64,000 nucleotides of DNA, from NCBI GenBank assembly GCA_016199835.1, contig JACQFX010000009.1:1-64000 (forward strand), read 5' to 3'. Below are positions 44,714 through 54,780 of this stretch, piece after piece (the stretch's first letter is position 1; each line of letters opens with the position of its first letter). The notes under the pieces were generated by a model. That model was not told where the DNA came from and searched no databases. It worked only from the letters and a program-made list of their open reading frames with translations. Source of the DNA: Nitrosomonadales bacterium. Its GTDB lineage: Bacteria > Pseudomonadota > Gammaproteobacteria > Burkholderiales > Gallionellaceae. The position numbers and the translations under genes were made by a program.

Positions 44714-45805
44714 ATGACGACTCTCAAGCAGACTCCTTTAAATGCAGCGCATCGCGCCATGGGCGCCAAGATGGTGGATTTCGGCGGCTGGGACATGCCG
44801 GTGAACTACGGCTCGCAGATCGACGAACACCATCAGGTGCGCAACGATTGCGGCATGTTCGACGTGTGCCACATGCGCGTGGTGGATGCGAAGGGCGACG
44901 GCGTGCGCGCCTTCCTGCGCTACCTGCTGGCGAACAATGCCGATAAGCTCGCTACGCCGGGCCGGGCGCTGTACTCCGCCATGCTGTGCCCGGAAGGCGG
45001 CGTGATCGACGACCTCATCATCTATTTCATGAGCGAGCAATGGTTCCGCATCGTGGTCAATGCGGGCACGGCGGACAAGGACATCGCCTGGATGAAGCAG
45101 CAGGCCGCGCAACATGCGCCGCAACTCAGCATCACTTCGCGCGACGATCTGGCGATGGTCGCCGTGCAAGGCCCGAACGCGCGCGCCAAGGTGTGGCAGG
45201 TATTGCCACAGACGCGGAAGGCAACCGAAGGCCTCATCAATTTCCAGGCCGCCGATTGCGGCGAATACTTCGTGGCGCGCACCGGCTACACCGGCGAAGA
45301 TGGTTTCGAGGTGATGTTGCCGAAAGAGAAAGTCGAAACATTCTGGTATGAACTGAACAAGGCGGGTGTTAAACCCATCGGCCTCGGCGCACGCGACACG
45401 CTGCGTCTCGAAGCGGGCATGAATCTCTACGGACAGGACATGGACGAAAGTATCAGCCCGCTCGAAGCCGGGATGGCCTGGACGGTAGACTTGAACAGCG
45501 AACGCGATTTCATCGGCAAAGCCGCACTGCTGGCGAACCCGCCCACGCGCAAGCTGGTCGGCCTCGTGCTGCTGGACCGCGGCGTGCTGCGCGGCCACCA
45601 AAAAGTCGTTACCGCGCAGGGCGAAGGCGAGATCACTAGCGGCAGCTTTTCACCCACGCTGGAAAAATCCATCGCATTGGCGCGCGTGCCGAGCGGCGTG
45701 CAAGTCGGCGACACCGTGCAAGTGGCAATACGCGATAAAATGCTGGCGGCACAGGTGGTGAAATATCCGTTCGCACGCAACGGCAAAGGTTTATTGAATG
45801 TGTAG
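44714..45805 (+). CDS. gcvT: Glycine cleavage system T protein (aminomethyltransferase)
   Basis: 363 aa, full length. Transfers the methylene group of the aminomethyl-lipoyl H protein to tetrahydrofolate, releasing ammonia. Family motifs: [52 protein letters not shown]. First gene of the riboswitch-controlled operon gcvT-gcvH-gcvPA-tpx-gcvPB. Its stop codon lies inside the start of a dispersed repeat. Confidence 0.96.
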   Translation: MTTLKQTPLNAAHRAMGAKMVDFGGWDMPVNYGSQIDEHHQVRNDCGMFDVCHMRVVDAKGDGVRAFLRYLLANNADKLATPGRALYSAMLCPEGGVIDDLIIYFMSEQWFRIVVNAGTADKDIAWMKQQAAQHAPQLSITSRDDLAMVAVQGPNARAKVWQVLPQTRKATEGLINFQAADCGEYFVARTGYTGEDGFEVMLPKEKVETFWYELNKAGVKPIGLGARDTLRLEAGMNLYGQDMDESISPLEAGMAWTVDLNSERDFIGKAALLANPPTRKLVGLVLLDRGVLRGHQKVVTAQGEGEITSGSFSPTLEKSIALARVPSGVQVGDTVQVAIRDKMLAAQVVKYPFARNGKGLLNV

Positions 45806-45879
45806 GTTGGGTTAGGCGCAGCCGTAACCCGACAGGCGCACGTTGGGTTACGCGATGAACCCGCCAATCCAACCTGCGG
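45802..45879. repeat. Dispersed palindromic repeat between gcvT and gcvH
   Basis: GTAGGTTGGGTTAGGCGCAG at the start and GCCAATCCAACCTGCGG at the end are imperfect inverted arms, with a second stem (GTAACCCGAC/GTTGGGTTAC) inside. It overlaps the gcvT stop. Confidence 0.75.
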
Positions 45880-45906
45880 TGGAATTTTAATTATCTGGAG
45901 AACAAC

Positions 45907-46296
45907 ATGAGCAACCCAAGCAACCTCAAATACACCGCCTCCCACGAATGGGTCAGAGTCGAAGCTGATGGCACCGTCAGCGTAGGCATCACGCATCATG
46001 CACAGGATCTGCTCGGCGACATGGTATTCGTGGAAAGTCCTGCTGTTGGCCGCAAACTGAAGGCTGGCGAAGAGTGTGCGGTGGTTGAGTCGGTAAAGGC
46101 TGCAGCGGATGTGTATGCACCCATCGCCGGTACAGTGACTGCCGCCAACAGCGAACTGGATGGCGCACCGGAAAAAATCAACGAAGACCCGTATGCCGCA
46201 TGGATGTTCAGGATGGCACCGGACAATGTCACCGACCTGAATGGCCTGATGGATGCTGTTGCGTATCAGGCACACGTGGATAGCGAAGCACATTAA
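45907..46296 (+). CDS. gcvH: Glycine cleavage system H protein
   Basis: 129 aa. Lipoyl carrier that shuttles the aminomethyl group between P and T proteins. The lipoylated Lys is in [14 protein letters not shown]; the N-terminus [15 protein letters not shown] is typical. CTGGAG lies upstream of ATG 45907. Confidence 0.96.
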   Translation: MSNPSNLKYTASHEWVRVEADGTVSVGITHHAQDLLGDMVFVESPAVGRKLKAGEECAVVESVKAAADVYAPIAGTVTAANSELDGAPEKINEDPYAAWMFRMAPDNVTDLNGLMDAVAYQAHVDSEAH

Positions 46297-46305
46297 AACA
46301 GCTTC

Positions 46306-46349
46306 GTAGATCGGGCTCCGCCCGACGCGGCGGGTGAACCCCGCCCTAC
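46306..46349. repeat. Dispersed repeat between gcvH and gcvPA
   Basis: GTAGATCGGGCTCCGCCCGA followed by GGCGGG/CCCCGCCCTAC. Similar to the element at 63937-63980. Confidence 0.75.
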
Positions 46350-46364
46350 ATTTTGGAGTTTTAA

Positions 46365-47783
46365 ATGCCCTTCATCCCCCATACCGAACCCGACATCGCT
46401 GCCATGCTTGCCAGCATAGGCGCGTCCAGCATAGATGCGCTGTTCGATGAGATCCCCGCAACACTCAGAACCGGCAAGCTCACCGCCGTGCCCGAGGGCA
46501 TGAACGAAATGCAGGTCACGCGCCTGATGAACGAACTCGCTGCGCAGGATGCACCGCTGCTCAACTTCATCGGCGCAGGCGCTTACGAACACCACATCCC
46601 GGCTGCGGTGTGGCAGATTGTCACGCGCGGCGAGTTTTATACCGCCTACACGCCGTATCAGGCCGAGGCCAGTCAGGGCACGCTGCAGGTGCTGTACGAA
46701 TACCAGACCATGATGGCCTCGCTCACTGGTATGGACGTATCCAACGCCAGTTTGTACGACGGCGCGTCGGGGCTGGCCGAAGCCATCTTGATGGCGGTGC
46801 GTGCGCACAAAACTTCGCGCCGCGTGCTGGTGCCGGCAACGGTTTCGCCCATCTATCGCAGCGTGGCGCAAAGCATCGTCAGATTGCAGAACATCGAACT
46901 AATCGAGATACCCTTCGATGCCGCGACCGGCACGACGGACATGCAAGCGTTGCAACAACATGCAGGCAGCGATATCGCCGCATTGGTCATCCCGCAGCCA
47001 AATTTTTTCGGTGCACTGGAAGAGGTAGATGCACTGACTGAGTGGGCGCACGCGCAGAACGCACTGGCGATTGCATTGGTCAATCCGCTGTCGCTGGCCT
47101 TGTTGAAAGCGCCGGGGCAGTGGGGCGGCCCTCACCCCAACCCTCTCCCGCAAGCGGGCGAGGGAGCAAACGTATCGCTACGCGAATCCAAAACCTTTGG
47201 GGCGGACATCGCCGTGGGCGACGGTCAGCCACTGGGCTCGCCGCTCTCGAACGGCGGGCCGTATTTCGGATTCATGTGCTGCAAACAGGCACTGGTGCGC
47301 CAGATGCCGGGGCGCATCATCGGCCGTACCGTGGATCTCGAAGGCAAGGTCGGCTACACGCTCACGCTGCAAGCGCGCGAGCAACACATCCGCCGCGCCA
47401 AAGCGACTTCCAACATCTGCTCCAATCAAGGACTGATGGTCACTGCCGCAACCATACACATGGCGCTGCTCGGCGTGGACGGATTGCGCCGCGCTGCCGC
47501 CGCCTCACATGCCAGCACCGCAGCGCTCACCGTACAGGCCAGCGGTATACATGGCGTGCAACGCTTGTTCCATGGAGCCCACTTCCACGAAGTGGTCTTG
47601 CAATTACCCAAGCGAGCCAGTCTGGTATTGGATAAAATGCGGGCGCAAGGCGTGCTCGGCGGATTTGACCTCTCTGCGCATTATCCGCAATTGGGCGACG
47701 CTATTCTTGTGTGTGCCACGGAAACCAAAACTGCGGCTGACTTGCAGCGCTACGTTAGCGCGCTGCAACATTCCCTTAACTAA
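46365..47783 (+). CDS. gcvPA: Glycine dehydrogenase (decarboxylating) subunit 1, with repeat insertion
   Basis: 472 aa. N-terminal half of the split P protein; with GcvPB it decarboxylates glycine using pyridoxal phosphate. Typical segments: [41 protein letters not shown]. At about residues 255-279, between LLKAPGQWG and [12 protein letters not shown], 25 extra residues ([16 protein letters not shown]...) are encoded by a dispersed repeat. Subunit 1 proteins are normally about 445-450 aa and run directly from W-G to A-D-I. The frame is kept, so the protein may still be made; its activity is untested. GGAG lies before ATG 46365. Confidence 0.93.
   Translation: MPFIPHTEPDIAAMLASIGASSIDALFDEIPATLRTGKLTAVPEGMNEMQVTRLMNELAAQDAPLLNFIGAGAYEHHIPAAVWQIVTRGEFYTAYTPYQAEASQGTLQVLYEYQTMMASLTGMDVSNASLYDGASGLAEAILMAVRAHKTSRRVLVPATVSPIYRSVAQSIVRLQNIELIEIPFDAATGTTDMQALQQHAGSDIAALVIPQPNFFGALEEVDALTEWAHAQNALAIALVNPLSLALLKAPGQWGGPHPNPLPQAGEGANVSLRESKTFGADIAVGDGQPLGSPLSNGGPYFGFMCCKQALVRQMPGRIIGRTVDLEGKVGYTLTLQAREQHIRRAKATSNICSNQGLMVTAATIHMALLGVDGLRRAAAASHASTAALTVQASGIHGVQRLFHGAHFHEVVLQLPKRASLVLDKMRAQGVLGGFDLSAHYPQLGDAILVCATETKTAADLQRYVSALQHSLN
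47127..47201 (-). repeat. Dispersed repeat inserted in frame in gcvPA
   Basis: 75 bp are additional compared with the family. The minus strand contains CGCGTAGCGA, GTTTGCTCCCTCGC and CCGCTTGCGGGAGAGGG, matching the element between the glycine aptamers. GGGGCGG is found on both sides (47123-47129 and 47200-47206). Confidence 0.85.
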
Positions 47784-47802
47784 AGAAAATCTGGAGTAAA
47801 AA

Positions 47803-48303
47803 ATGAGCAATGTCACATTGAAAGGCAATCCTGTCACCCTGAACGGCACCTTCCCCAGCGTCGGTCAGACCGCGCCCGATTTCTCGCTGGTCGCAAAAGA
47901 CCTGAGCAACAAGGGGCTCGGCGATTTCGCTGGCAAGCGCAAAGTGCTGAACATTGTGCCCAGCCTGGACACCGCCGTATGCGCCACGTCCACGCGCAAG
48001 TTCAATGAAGCCGCAAGCAAGCTGAACAACACCGCAGTGCTGGTGATCTCCGCTGACCTGCCATTCGCTGCCGGTCGTTTCTGCGTAGCCGAAGGCCTGG
48101 ACAACGTCACCACGCTGTCGACGATGCGCGGCCGTGAATTCATGAAAAACTACGGCGTGGAAATCGCCAACACCGGACTGGCCGGCGTAACCGCACGTGC
48201 CGTAGTGGTGCTGGACGAAAGCAACAAGGTGATCTACACCGAACTGGTGCCTGAAATCACGCAAGAACCAAATTATGATGCGGCGCTGGCTGCGTTGAAG
48301 TAA
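47803..48303 (+). CDS. tpx: Thiol peroxidase Tpx
   Basis: 166 aa. Atypical 2-Cys peroxiredoxin that reduces H2O2 and lipid peroxides. Peroxidatic Cys in [13 protein letters not shown] and resolving Cys in [11 protein letters not shown], at the usual spacing. Begins [12 protein letters not shown], the Tpx start. It lies between gcvPA and gcvPB in the same direction, 19 bp after gcvPA with its own site GGAG, so it is probably co-transcribed with the glycine cleavage genes. Confidence 0.94.
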   Translation: MSNVTLKGNPVTLNGTFPSVGQTAPDFSLVAKDLSNKGLGDFAGKRKVLNIVPSLDTAVCATSTRKFNEAASKLNNTAVLVISADLPFAAGRFCVAEGLDNVTTLSTMRGREFMKNYGVEIANTGLAGVTARAVVVLDESNKVIYTELVPEITQEPNYDAALAALK

Positions 48304-48315
48304 ACATTGTCCACC

Positions 48316-48398
48316 GTCATTCCCGCGCAGGCGGAAATCCAGCAAGATAAAAATGCATTTTATTAAACCCACTGGATTCCCGCCTGCGCGGGAATGAC
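48316..48398. repeat. 83-bp palindromic repeat between tpx and gcvPB
   Basis: GTCATTCCCGCGCAGGCGG at the left and CCGCCTGCGCGGGAATGAC at the right are nearly perfect inverted arms, with an AT-rich AAAATGCATTTT in the centre. The whole element could form one long hairpin. Confidence 0.88.
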
Positions 48399-48425
48399 AA
48401 ACCTGAGATTCAAGGAACAAGAGTC

Positions 48426-49871
48426 ATGCTGATTTTCGAACGCTCCCATCCCGGTCGCCGCAATGCGGCGCAAGCGCCTAACCATGCCGCAACCGTTAGC
48501 GGTATTCCGGCATCGTTGTTGCGCACCGATCAGCCCTTGCTGCCGGAAGCCTCCGAGATGGACGTGGTGCGTCATTACACGCGCCTGTCGCAGAAGAATT
48601 TTTCCATCGACACGAATTTCTATCCGCTCGGTTCGTGCACCATGAAGTACAACCCGCGCGCCTGCAATACGTTGTCCATGCTGCCCAACTTCCTCGCGCG
48701 CCATCCGCTCGCACCGGATTCCACCGGGCAAGGTTTTCTCGCCTGCCTGTATGACTTACAGGAAATATTGAAAGATGTAACCGGCATGGCCGGTGTTTCT
48801 CTTACGCCCATGGCTGGAGCACAAGGCGAGTTCGCGGGCATCGCGATGATCCGCGCCTACCACGGCTCGCGCAACGACACCGCGCGCACCGAGATCATCG
48901 TGCCGGATGCGGCGCACGGCACCAATCCTGCGACGGCGGTGATGTGTGGCTACACCGTGAAAGAAATACCGACCGATGCGAACGGCGACGTCGACCTCGA
49001 TGCATTGCGCGCCGCCGTCGGCCCGCAGACCGCAGGACTGATGCTGACCAATCCCTCCACGCTCGGTGTGTTCGAGAAGCGCATCACCGACATCCAGAAA
49101 ATCGTGCATGACGCGGGCGGCCTGTTGTATTACGACGGTGCGAACCTCAACGCGATATTGGGAAAAGTGCGGCCCGGCGACATGGGCTTCGACGTGATCC
49201 ACATGAACCTGCATAAAACCTTCTCTACGCCGCACGGCGGCGGCGGGCCGGGCGCGGGTGCGGTGGGCGTGGCCAAGCGTTTGCTGCCATTCATGCCGAT
49301 TCCATTGGTCGGCAAAGAAGGCGTTGCGTATCGCTGGCTCACCGAGAACGACCTGCCACAATCCATAGGCCGCCTGTCCGCCTGGATGGGCAACGCGGGC
49401 GTGCTGCTGCGCGCTTATGTGTACGCGCGCATGCTCGGCGCGGAAGGCATGCACCGCGTGGCCGACTTCGCCACGCTGAATGCCAACTATTTGATGGCAG
49501 AATTGCAGAAGGCCGGATATACAATTGCCTTCCCGCAGCGCCGCGCCAGCCACGAGTTCATCGTGTCGGCGAAAGAATTGAAGGATGCGACTGGCGTGTC
49601 CGCCATGGACATCGCCAAGCGCCTACTGGATAAAGGCTTCCACGCGCCCACGACGTATTTCCCGATGCTGGTGGCCGAGTGTCTGCTGATCGAGCCGACC
49701 GAAACCGAATCGAAAGAAGTAATGGACGCCTTCGTCGCTGCGATGAAGGAGATCCGTGATGAGGCGTTCCGCGATGCGGCTTTCGTGAAGGGCGCGCCTT
49801 ATACCCAACCGGTGCGCCGCCTCGACGATGTGAAGGCAGCGCGCGAGCTCGACCTGACCTGGAAAAACTAA
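48426..49871 (+). CDS. gcvPB: Glycine dehydrogenase (decarboxylating) subunit 2
   Basis: 481 aa. C-terminal half of the split P protein, carrying the pyridoxal-phosphate Lys in [18 protein letters not shown]. Other signatures: [41 protein letters not shown]. Full length; unlike its partner it shows no insertion. ATG 48426 with AAGGAAC upstream. Confidence 0.96.
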   Translation: MLIFERSHPGRRNAAQAPNHAATVSGIPASLLRTDQPLLPEASEMDVVRHYTRLSQKNFSIDTNFYPLGSCTMKYNPRACNTLSMLPNFLARHPLAPDSTGQGFLACLYDLQEILKDVTGMAGVSLTPMAGAQGEFAGIAMIRAYHGSRNDTARTEIIVPDAAHGTNPATAVMCGYTVKEIPTDANGDVDLDALRAAVGPQTAGLMLTNPSTLGVFEKRITDIQKIVHDAGGLLYYDGANLNAILGKVRPGDMGFDVIHMNLHKTFSTPHGGGGPGAGAVGVAKRLLPFMPIPLVGKEGVAYRWLTENDLPQSIGRLSAWMGNAGVLLRAYVYARMLGAEGMHRVADFATLNANYLMAELQKAGYTIAFPQRRASHEFIVSAKELKDATGVSAMDIAKRLLDKGFHAPTTYFPMLVAECLLIEPTETESKEVMDAFVAAMKEIRDEAFRDAAFVKGAPYTQPVRRLDDVKAARELDLTWKN

Positions 49872-49886
49872 TGTGGCGGTTTTAAG

Positions 49887-49964
49887 CCGTTCGTGGTGAG
49901 CTTGTCGAACCACGCATGGCACTCTGAACAACCGTTCGCCCTTCGACAAGCTCAGGGTAAACGG
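49887..49964. repeat. Dispersed repeat between gcvPB and the PfkB kinase gene
   Basis: Left arm GTTCGTGGTGAGCTTGTCGA and right arm CCCTTCGACAAGCTCAGGGT are inverted. A fourth repeat family in the locus. Confidence 0.8.
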
Positions 49965-50006
49965 CCATTCAACGGCAGTGCTTACATAAACATTTAAAGG
50001 CTCGAC

Positions 50007-50945
50007 ATGCATACACTCATCTGCGGCTCCATGGCTTACGACACCATCATGGTGTTTCAGGATCAATTCAAGAAGCACATTCTGCCCGAGCAGATACATA
50101 TCCTGAATGTCGCATTCCTGGTGCCGGAGATGCGCCGCGAATTCGGCGGCTGTGCGGGCAACATCGCATACAACCTGAAACTGCTCGGCGGCTCTCCGCT
50201 GATCATGGCGACGGTAGGCGACGATTTCGGCCCCTATGCCACGCGACTGGAGAGACTCGGCCTGCCGCAACAACACATCCGTCATGTGCCGGACAGTTTC
50301 ACTGGCCAAGCCTTCATCACCACCGACCTCGACGATAACCAGATCACCGCTTTCCATCCGGGTGCAATGGGGTTTTCGGAACAGAATCGTGTCGGCGAAG
50401 CGGAGGGTGTCACGCTGGGTATCGTATCGCCCGATGGGCGCAACGGCATGTTGCAGCATGCACGCGAATTCCACGAGGCAGGCATCCCCTTCGTATTCGA
50501 TCCGGGCCAGGGCATGCCCATGTTCGGCGGCGAAGACCTGCTGAATTTCGTCGAGCAGGCCGATTACGTCACGGTGAACGATTATGAAGCCAAGCTGTTG
50601 CAGGACAAGACTGGCAAGACCATAGCAGAACTGGCCCAGCGTACGCGCGCCTTCATCGTGACCATGGGCGCGCAAGGTTCGCTCATCCACGCCGACGGCA
50701 AGGAAATCACTATTCCGCCCGCGCCGCCAGTAAAGGTACTCGACCCCACTGGCTGCGGCGACGCATATCGCGCAGGGCTGTTGCACGGCATCCAGCAAGG
50801 CTGGGACTGGGATACCACCGGACGCCTGGCCTCGCTGCTCGGCGCAGTCAAGATCGCAAGCCGTGGCGGACAGAACCACAAGCCGACGCGCGAAGATCTG
50901 GCCGGTTTATTCAAGAAACATTTCGGTTATTCCATCCAGTTGTAA
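50007..50945 (+). CDS. PfkB family carbohydrate/nucleoside kinase
   Basis: 312 aa. Ribokinase fold: N-terminal glycine segment (FGGCAGNIAYNLKLLGG), C-terminal signature DPTGCGDAYRAGLLHG with the catalytic Asp. The adenosine-kinase-like branch is my best guess from the start MHTLICGSMAYDTIM, but sugar kinases share these motifs. It stands in the same direction as the gcv genes, separated by a repeat. Substrate uncertain. Confidence 0.85.
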   Translation: MHTLICGSMAYDTIMVFQDQFKKHILPEQIHILNVAFLVPEMRREFGGCAGNIAYNLKLLGGSPLIMATVGDDFGPYATRLERLGLPQQHIRHVPDSFTGQAFITTDLDDNQITAFHPGAMGFSEQNRVGEAEGVTLGIVSPDGRNGMLQHAREFHEAGIPFVFDPGQGMPMFGGEDLLNFVEQADYVTVNDYEAKLLQDKTGKTIAELAQRTRAFIVTMGAQGSLIHADGKEITIPPAPPVKVLDPTGCGDAYRAGLLHGIQQGWDWDTTGRLASLLGAVKIASRGGQNHKPTREDLAGLFKKHFGYSIQL

Positions 50946-50959
50946 CCGCGAATAGCGCC

Positions 50960-50984
50960 CTCCCCGCCTGACGCGGGAAAGACG
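50960..50984. repeat. Short degenerate copy of the palindromic repeat
   Basis: CTCCCCGCCTGACGCGGGAAAGACG resembles half of the GTCATTCCCGCGCAGGCGG family. It lies in the gap before the VOC-family gene. Confidence 0.5.
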
Positions 50985-50998
50985 AAAAAGGAGGCGGC

Positions 50999-51436
50999 AT
51001 GAAGATCCCACGCATGACGGTCATCACTCTGGGCGTGACCGATCTGGCACACGCCACCGCCTTTTACCGCGAGATATTCTCCACTCCGCCCATCACGCAA
51101 TACGAAGGCGTCACCTTCATCCCGTTGCCCGGCGTATGGCTCTCGCTCTACCCGCTGGAGAAACTCGCCGAAGACATCGGCGAAGAAGTGGCGCTGCCAG
51201 CACCGAATTCGTTTCGCGGTTTCACCCTTGCCTACAACGCGCGCAGCAAGGAAGAGATCATCGATATCTTTACGCATGCCGCAGAAGCAGGCGCTCACAT
51301 AGCAAAGGCACCGCAGGATACTTTCTGGGGCGGTTACAGCGGCTACTTCACCGACCCGGACGGGTATTACTGGGAGGTGGCCTGGGGGCCGATGTTCGAC
51401 TTCACCGAGCATGGCGACCTGCGCTTCAAGGCGTGA
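50999..51436 (+). CDS. Glyoxalase/VOC superfamily protein
   Basis: 145 aa. Two beta-alpha-beta-beta-beta modules (VITLGVTDLAHATAFYREIF and SGYFTDPDGYYWEVAWGP) typical of the vicinal oxygen chelate fold. Metal ligands are partly kept (Glu in WEVAW). Substrate unknown. GGAGGC lies before ATG 50999. Its stop overlaps the fructosamine-kinase gene, which may hint at a role with glycated or dicarbonyl compounds; that is inference. Confidence 0.82.
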   Translation: MKIPRMTVITLGVTDLAHATAFYREIFSTPPITQYEGVTFIPLPGVWLSLYPLEKLAEDIGEEVALPAPNSFRGFTLAYNARSKEEIIDIFTHAAEAGAHIAKAPQDTFWGGYSGYFTDPDGYYWEVAWGPMFDFTEHGDLRFKA

Positions 51437-52320
51437 ACCAGAAACTCCTCACCCACCTTTCCACTGCCATCCGCGATGCGACGCATCGCCCGTTCGAAGC
51501 ACGCGCCGCGACACCCGTCGGCGGCGGTAGCATCAATGCGGCTTATCGCCTGGATGGGGCTGACGGTTCGCGCCGCTTCCTCAAGCTCAACGAGGCACAA
51601 CTTCACCCGATGTTCATCGCCGAAGCGAAGGGGCTAAACGAGATCGCCGCGACGAACACCGTCCGCGCACCTCGCCCCATAGCACACGGCATTGCAGACA
51701 AACAAACCTATCTGGTCCTGGAGTATCTGGAGTTGAATGCGCGCGGCGATGCAAAGCTGCTCGGCGAACAGCTCGCCGCATTGCATCGTTGCCCGGCAAA
51801 ACAATTCGGCTTCGCGCAGGACAACTTCATCGGCACGACGCCGCAGCCGAACGCCTGGACGGATGACTGGATTTGTTTCTGGCGCGAACAGCGGCTGGGC
51901 TTCCAGCTTGAGCTTGCAGCGCACAATGGCTACGGCGGAAAAGTGCAGGAGCTGGGGCAGCGCCTGATGGGAAGATTGCCGGAATTTTTCGATGCCTATC
52001 ATCCGGCGCCTTCGCTGCTGCACGGCGATTTGTGGGGCGGCAATCACGCCTACACTGCGAACGGCACACCAGTGATCTTCGACCCCGCGCCTTACTACGG
52101 CGACCGCGAAACCGACCTCGCCATGACCGAATTATTCGGCGGTTACGCCAACGATTTCTACGCAGCCTACCGCGCCGCCTGGCCTTTGGATGCGGGTTAT
52201 GCCACGCGCAAAAACTTGTATAAGCTGTATCACATGCTCAATCACGCCAACCTGTTCGGCGGCAGTTACATACGTCAGGCAGAAGGCATGATGCAGAAGC
52301 TGCTGGTGGCATCACACTAA
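51433..52320 (+). CDS. Fructosamine kinase family protein
   Basis: 295 aa from GTG 51433-51435, overlapping the VOC stop (GTGA). Aminoglycoside-kinase-like fold: [43 protein letters not shown] (catalytic Asp), [22 protein letters not shown]. Homologues phosphorylate ketoamine adducts (fructosamine-3-kinase or ribulosamine kinase) so that sugars come off proteins. The 3' end overlaps the convergent apaH by 9 bp. Confidence 0.9.
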   Translation: MNQKLLTHLSTAIRDATHRPFEARAATPVGGGSINAAYRLDGADGSRRFLKLNEAQLHPMFIAEAKGLNEIAATNTVRAPRPIAHGIADKQTYLVLEYLELNARGDAKLLGEQLAALHRCPAKQFGFAQDNFIGTTPQPNAWTDDWICFWREQRLGFQLELAAHNGYGGKVQELGQRLMGRLPEFFDAYHPAPSLLHGDLWGGNHAYTANGTPVIFDPAPYYGDRETDLAMTELFGGYANDFYAAYRAAWPLDAGYATRKNLYKLYHMLNHANLFGGSYIRQAEGMMQKLLVASH

Positions 52321-53145
52321 CGTCTGCCAATCCTTCGCAACCGACAAGGCGCAAGGAGTCTGGAACACTGCACGGTCTTCCAGACGAATAGCGGAAAGCG
52401 CGCCGCCCCACAAACAGCCGGTATCCAGCGCAATCACTCCGGGTGTGACTTTCAGACCCAGCGCCGACCAATGCCCGCACACCACGGATACATCGGCGCT
52501 GGCACGGTCTGGCACTTCGAACCACGGCATATACCCTGCCGGTATGTCTTGCACCTCGCCCTTGAATTTGAACTCCATCTCGCCGGATACGGTGCAAATA
52601 CGCATACGGGTAAGGGCATTAGTAATGACGCGTAACCGCTTGTGGCCAGTGAATTCATCATCCCAGTGATCGGGGTTGTTGCCATACATGTGTTTTAAAA
52701 AATCCCGGCAATGCTTGCCGCGCAATGCGGCCTCGACTTCATGCGCAAGTTTCTGCGCCTGCCTGATCGTCCACCCCGGCAGCAAACCCGCATGCACCAT
52801 CGCCCAACCGCCTTCCGTGTACAGCATGCGTTGCGCGCGCAACCAGCCCAGCAAATCGTCGCGGTCTGGCGCGGCGAGAATCTCGTCCAGCGTGTCACTG
52901 CGGTGTTTCTCGGCCACGCCCTCGGCCACTGCCAGCAAGTGCAGGTCATGATTGCCCAGCACGGTAATAGCAGCAGCACCCAGCGCTTGCACCAGACGCA
53001 ATACGCCGAGCGAATCCGGCCCGCGATTAACCAGATCGCCCACCAGCCACAGCTTGTCTGTCACGGGATCGAAACGTATCTGCTCCAGCAATTGCCGGAA
53101 CTCGGTGCAACAACCTTGTATGTCGCCTATTGCGTAAGTCGCCAT
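52312..53145 (-). CDS. apaH: Symmetrical bis(5'-nucleosyl)-tetraphosphatase
   Basis: 277 aa. Calcineurin-type phosphatase that splits Ap4A to two ADP. Metal-binding motifs: AIGDIQGC (Asp-x-His replaced by the ApaH form GDIQGC), [21 protein letters not shown], and later VHAGLLP and GHWSALG. Start ATG 53143-53145, three bases after the stop of the AAA-ATPase gene on the same strand. Confidence 0.95.
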   Translation of the reverse strand: MATYAIGDIQGCCTEFRQLLEQIRFDPVTDKLWLVGDLVNRGPDSLGVLRLVQALGAAAITVLGNHDLHLLAVAEGVAEKHRSDTLDEILAAPDRDDLLGWLRAQRMLYTEGGWAMVHAGLLPGWTIRQAQKLAHEVEAALRGKHCRDFLKHMYGNNPDHWDDEFTGHKRLRVITNALTRMRICTVSGEMEFKFKGEVQDIPAGYMPWFEVPDRASADVSVVCGHWSALGLKVTPGVIALDTGCLWGGALSAIRLEDRAVFQTPCALSVAKDWQTLV

Positions 53146-53148
53146 AAT

Positions 53149-54330
53149 TTAAACAGGTGATGCCAGGCACGATGCTGGCACTGCGCTAATTTCTTCCGCC
53201 AGCGGCGAAGGCTCGCCTTCGCCGTGACATACGACATACAAATGATCCAGCTTCAGTATCTCACGCGATGTGCGCATGGAAGTAGTCACCGCAGGGGATT
53301 GCGTCAACTTGATTTCAAAACCCAGACGGCGACCATCCTGAATAATCAGAAGATCCAATTCCGCTCCGGCATGAACGCCCCAGAAAAATGCCTCACCGCG
53401 CCGTGCACCGGTGCGGCGGATGATCTCATGCACCATAAAGCCCTCCCACGAAGCGCCGCATTTAGGGTGGGCCAGCAGATCATCCTGCCCACCTACCCCC
53501 AACAGACTGTGGAGCATGCCCGTATCCGCCACATAAACCTTGGGCGCCTTCACCTCGCGCTTGCCCACGTTCGCATGCCAGGGTGAAAGACGAAATGCCA
53601 TGAACGTGCCCTCCAGAATATCAAGATAGCGCGACACGGTCTTGTCGCTCACCCCCAGCGCGCGTGCCAACTCGCTGCCGTTCCAGGTTTGCCCGTGATA
53701 GTGCGCCAGCATAGTCCAGAAGCGGCGCAAGGTCAGCGCGGGAAGATGGATGCCCAATTGCGGCAGGTCACGCTCGAGATAGGTGCGGATGAACGCATCG
53801 CGCCACTCGCGGCTGGCGCGAATATCTTCCGCCAGAAAGGCTCGCGGGAGCCCCCCGCGCAGCCAGCGCACATCCAGCCAATCGCCGCCAGTTGCAACCG
53901 GCGCGATCTCATCCAGCGCCAAACCATCCAGTTCATGGAAAACCACCCGGCCTGCAAGGCTCTCCGCCGTGTGCTTAAGCAACTCAGGTGCGGCACTACC
54001 AAGAATCAAAAATTTTGCTGGCGTATCCGGTCGATCAGCCAGCACCCGCAGCAAAGAGAAAATATCAGGTCGAAGCTGGATTTCATCCAGCACCACCAAG
54101 CCTTTAAGTTGCCGCAAGACAAAGGCCGGGTCGGCAAGGCGCGCCTGATCATCCGGGTCTTCCAGATCGAAGTGCCGCACTGGACCATGCCATGCAGCTT
54201 CCAGTTGCTTGGCGAGCGTCGTCTTGCCCACCTGCCTGGAGCCCAACATGGCCACCACGGGGAAATTGGCGAGCTTCCAATGGAGCAGATCGAGATGATT
54301 GGACCGGAGAATCATTCTGGCAGAATACAT
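53149..54330 (-). CDS. AAA_14/DUF4143 ATPase
   Basis: 393 aa. N-terminal ATPase: Walker A GSRQVGKTTLAKQL near residue 31-44, Walker B GLVVLDEIQL, sensor ILGSAAPELL. The C-terminal half is DUF4143, with a winged-helix part (LGVSDKTVSRYLDILEGTFM) and a nuclease-like segment (AELDLLIIQDGRRLGFEIKLT) reminiscent of PD-(D/E)XK folds. Such genes are abundant in environmental bacteria as single copies; the function is not defined. It is co-directional with apaH. ATG 54328-54330 or 54313-54315. Confidence 0.85.
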   Translation of the reverse strand: MYSARMILRSNHLDLLHWKLANFPVVAMLGSRQVGKTTLAKQLEAAWHGPVRHFDLEDPDDQARLADPAFVLRQLKGLVVLDEIQLRPDIFSLLRVLADRPDTPAKFLILGSAAPELLKHTAESLAGRVVFHELDGLALDEIAPVATGGDWLDVRWLRGGLPRAFLAEDIRASREWRDAFIRTYLERDLPQLGIHLPALTLRRFWTMLAHYHGQTWNGSELARALGVSDKTVSRYLDILEGTFMAFRLSPWHANVGKREVKAPKVYVADTGMLHSLLGVGGQDDLLAHPKCGASWEGFMVHEIIRRTGARRGEAFFWGVHAGAELDLLIIQDGRRLGFEIKLTQSPAVTTSMRTSREILKLDHLYVVCHGEGEPSPLAEEISAVPASCLASPV

Positions 54331-54474
54331 GAACTCTCGGAGTTATGCTCCGGCTTTTCACACATTCATAAACGCGCACCTGCCCCACTCCAAACCGCCA
54401 ACAGCTTCTTGTTCTTCGTCAATTGGCTGCGTTTTTGCTACACTGCGCGTCCAGCCGAGGTAATGGAGGGGATC

Positions 54475-54600
54475 ATGGAAAAAGCTTTGTTTGTTCGTGC
54501 AGAGTGGAATGCCGAAGCCGAAGCCGCAGAAGGCTTGCTGACCAAGTTGCGCACATTGATACCCGAATTGCTGGGTGCCAGTTTGAAAGACAGGGTATAA
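54475..54600 (+). CDS. Possible 41-aa small protein
   Basis: MEKALFVRAEWNAEAEAAEG and on to KDRV. The ATG has a strong site (TGGAGGGG) seven bases upstream, and a possible -10 (TACACT) lies at 54438. The sequence is amphipathic and helical, and I do not recognise it. Downstream in another frame lies a further 15-codon ORF (MANAVLKQAGLPKQF). It could be a remnant of a larger gene disrupted by frameshift. Confidence 0.4.
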   Translation: MEKALFVRAEWNAEAEAAEGLLTKLRTLIPELLGASLKDRV

Positions 54601-54780
54601 GCAATTACGGGATTTGGTTCAGTCCAATTACGGAGATTCGCTTTCCTGTAGATAGCAAAATCAAATCAAGACATATGGCGAACGCAGTTCTGAAACAAGC
54701 GGGTTTGCCCAAGCAGTTTTGATCTCTCAATGCACAAACCTAGTGACGGCTGAAACCATACACGACTTCCAGGAGAAAAC

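Noticed and set aside
47123-47206. GGGGCGG target-site duplication around the gcvPA insertion
   Set aside because: The copies are 77 bp apart, which would not restore the frame on precise loss; the match may be chance in GC-rich DNA.
49623-50879. 418-codon minus-strand frame across gcvPB end and the PfkB gene
   Set aside because: Runs through a dispersed repeat and opposite two well supported genes; no recognisable motif.
54423-54722. 99-codon plus-strand frame upstream of the UXS gene
   Set aside because: It overlaps the 41-aa ORF in another frame, has no ribosome site, and its first half is Cys/Arg-rich in the way shadow frames are. Its last part might still be a remnant.
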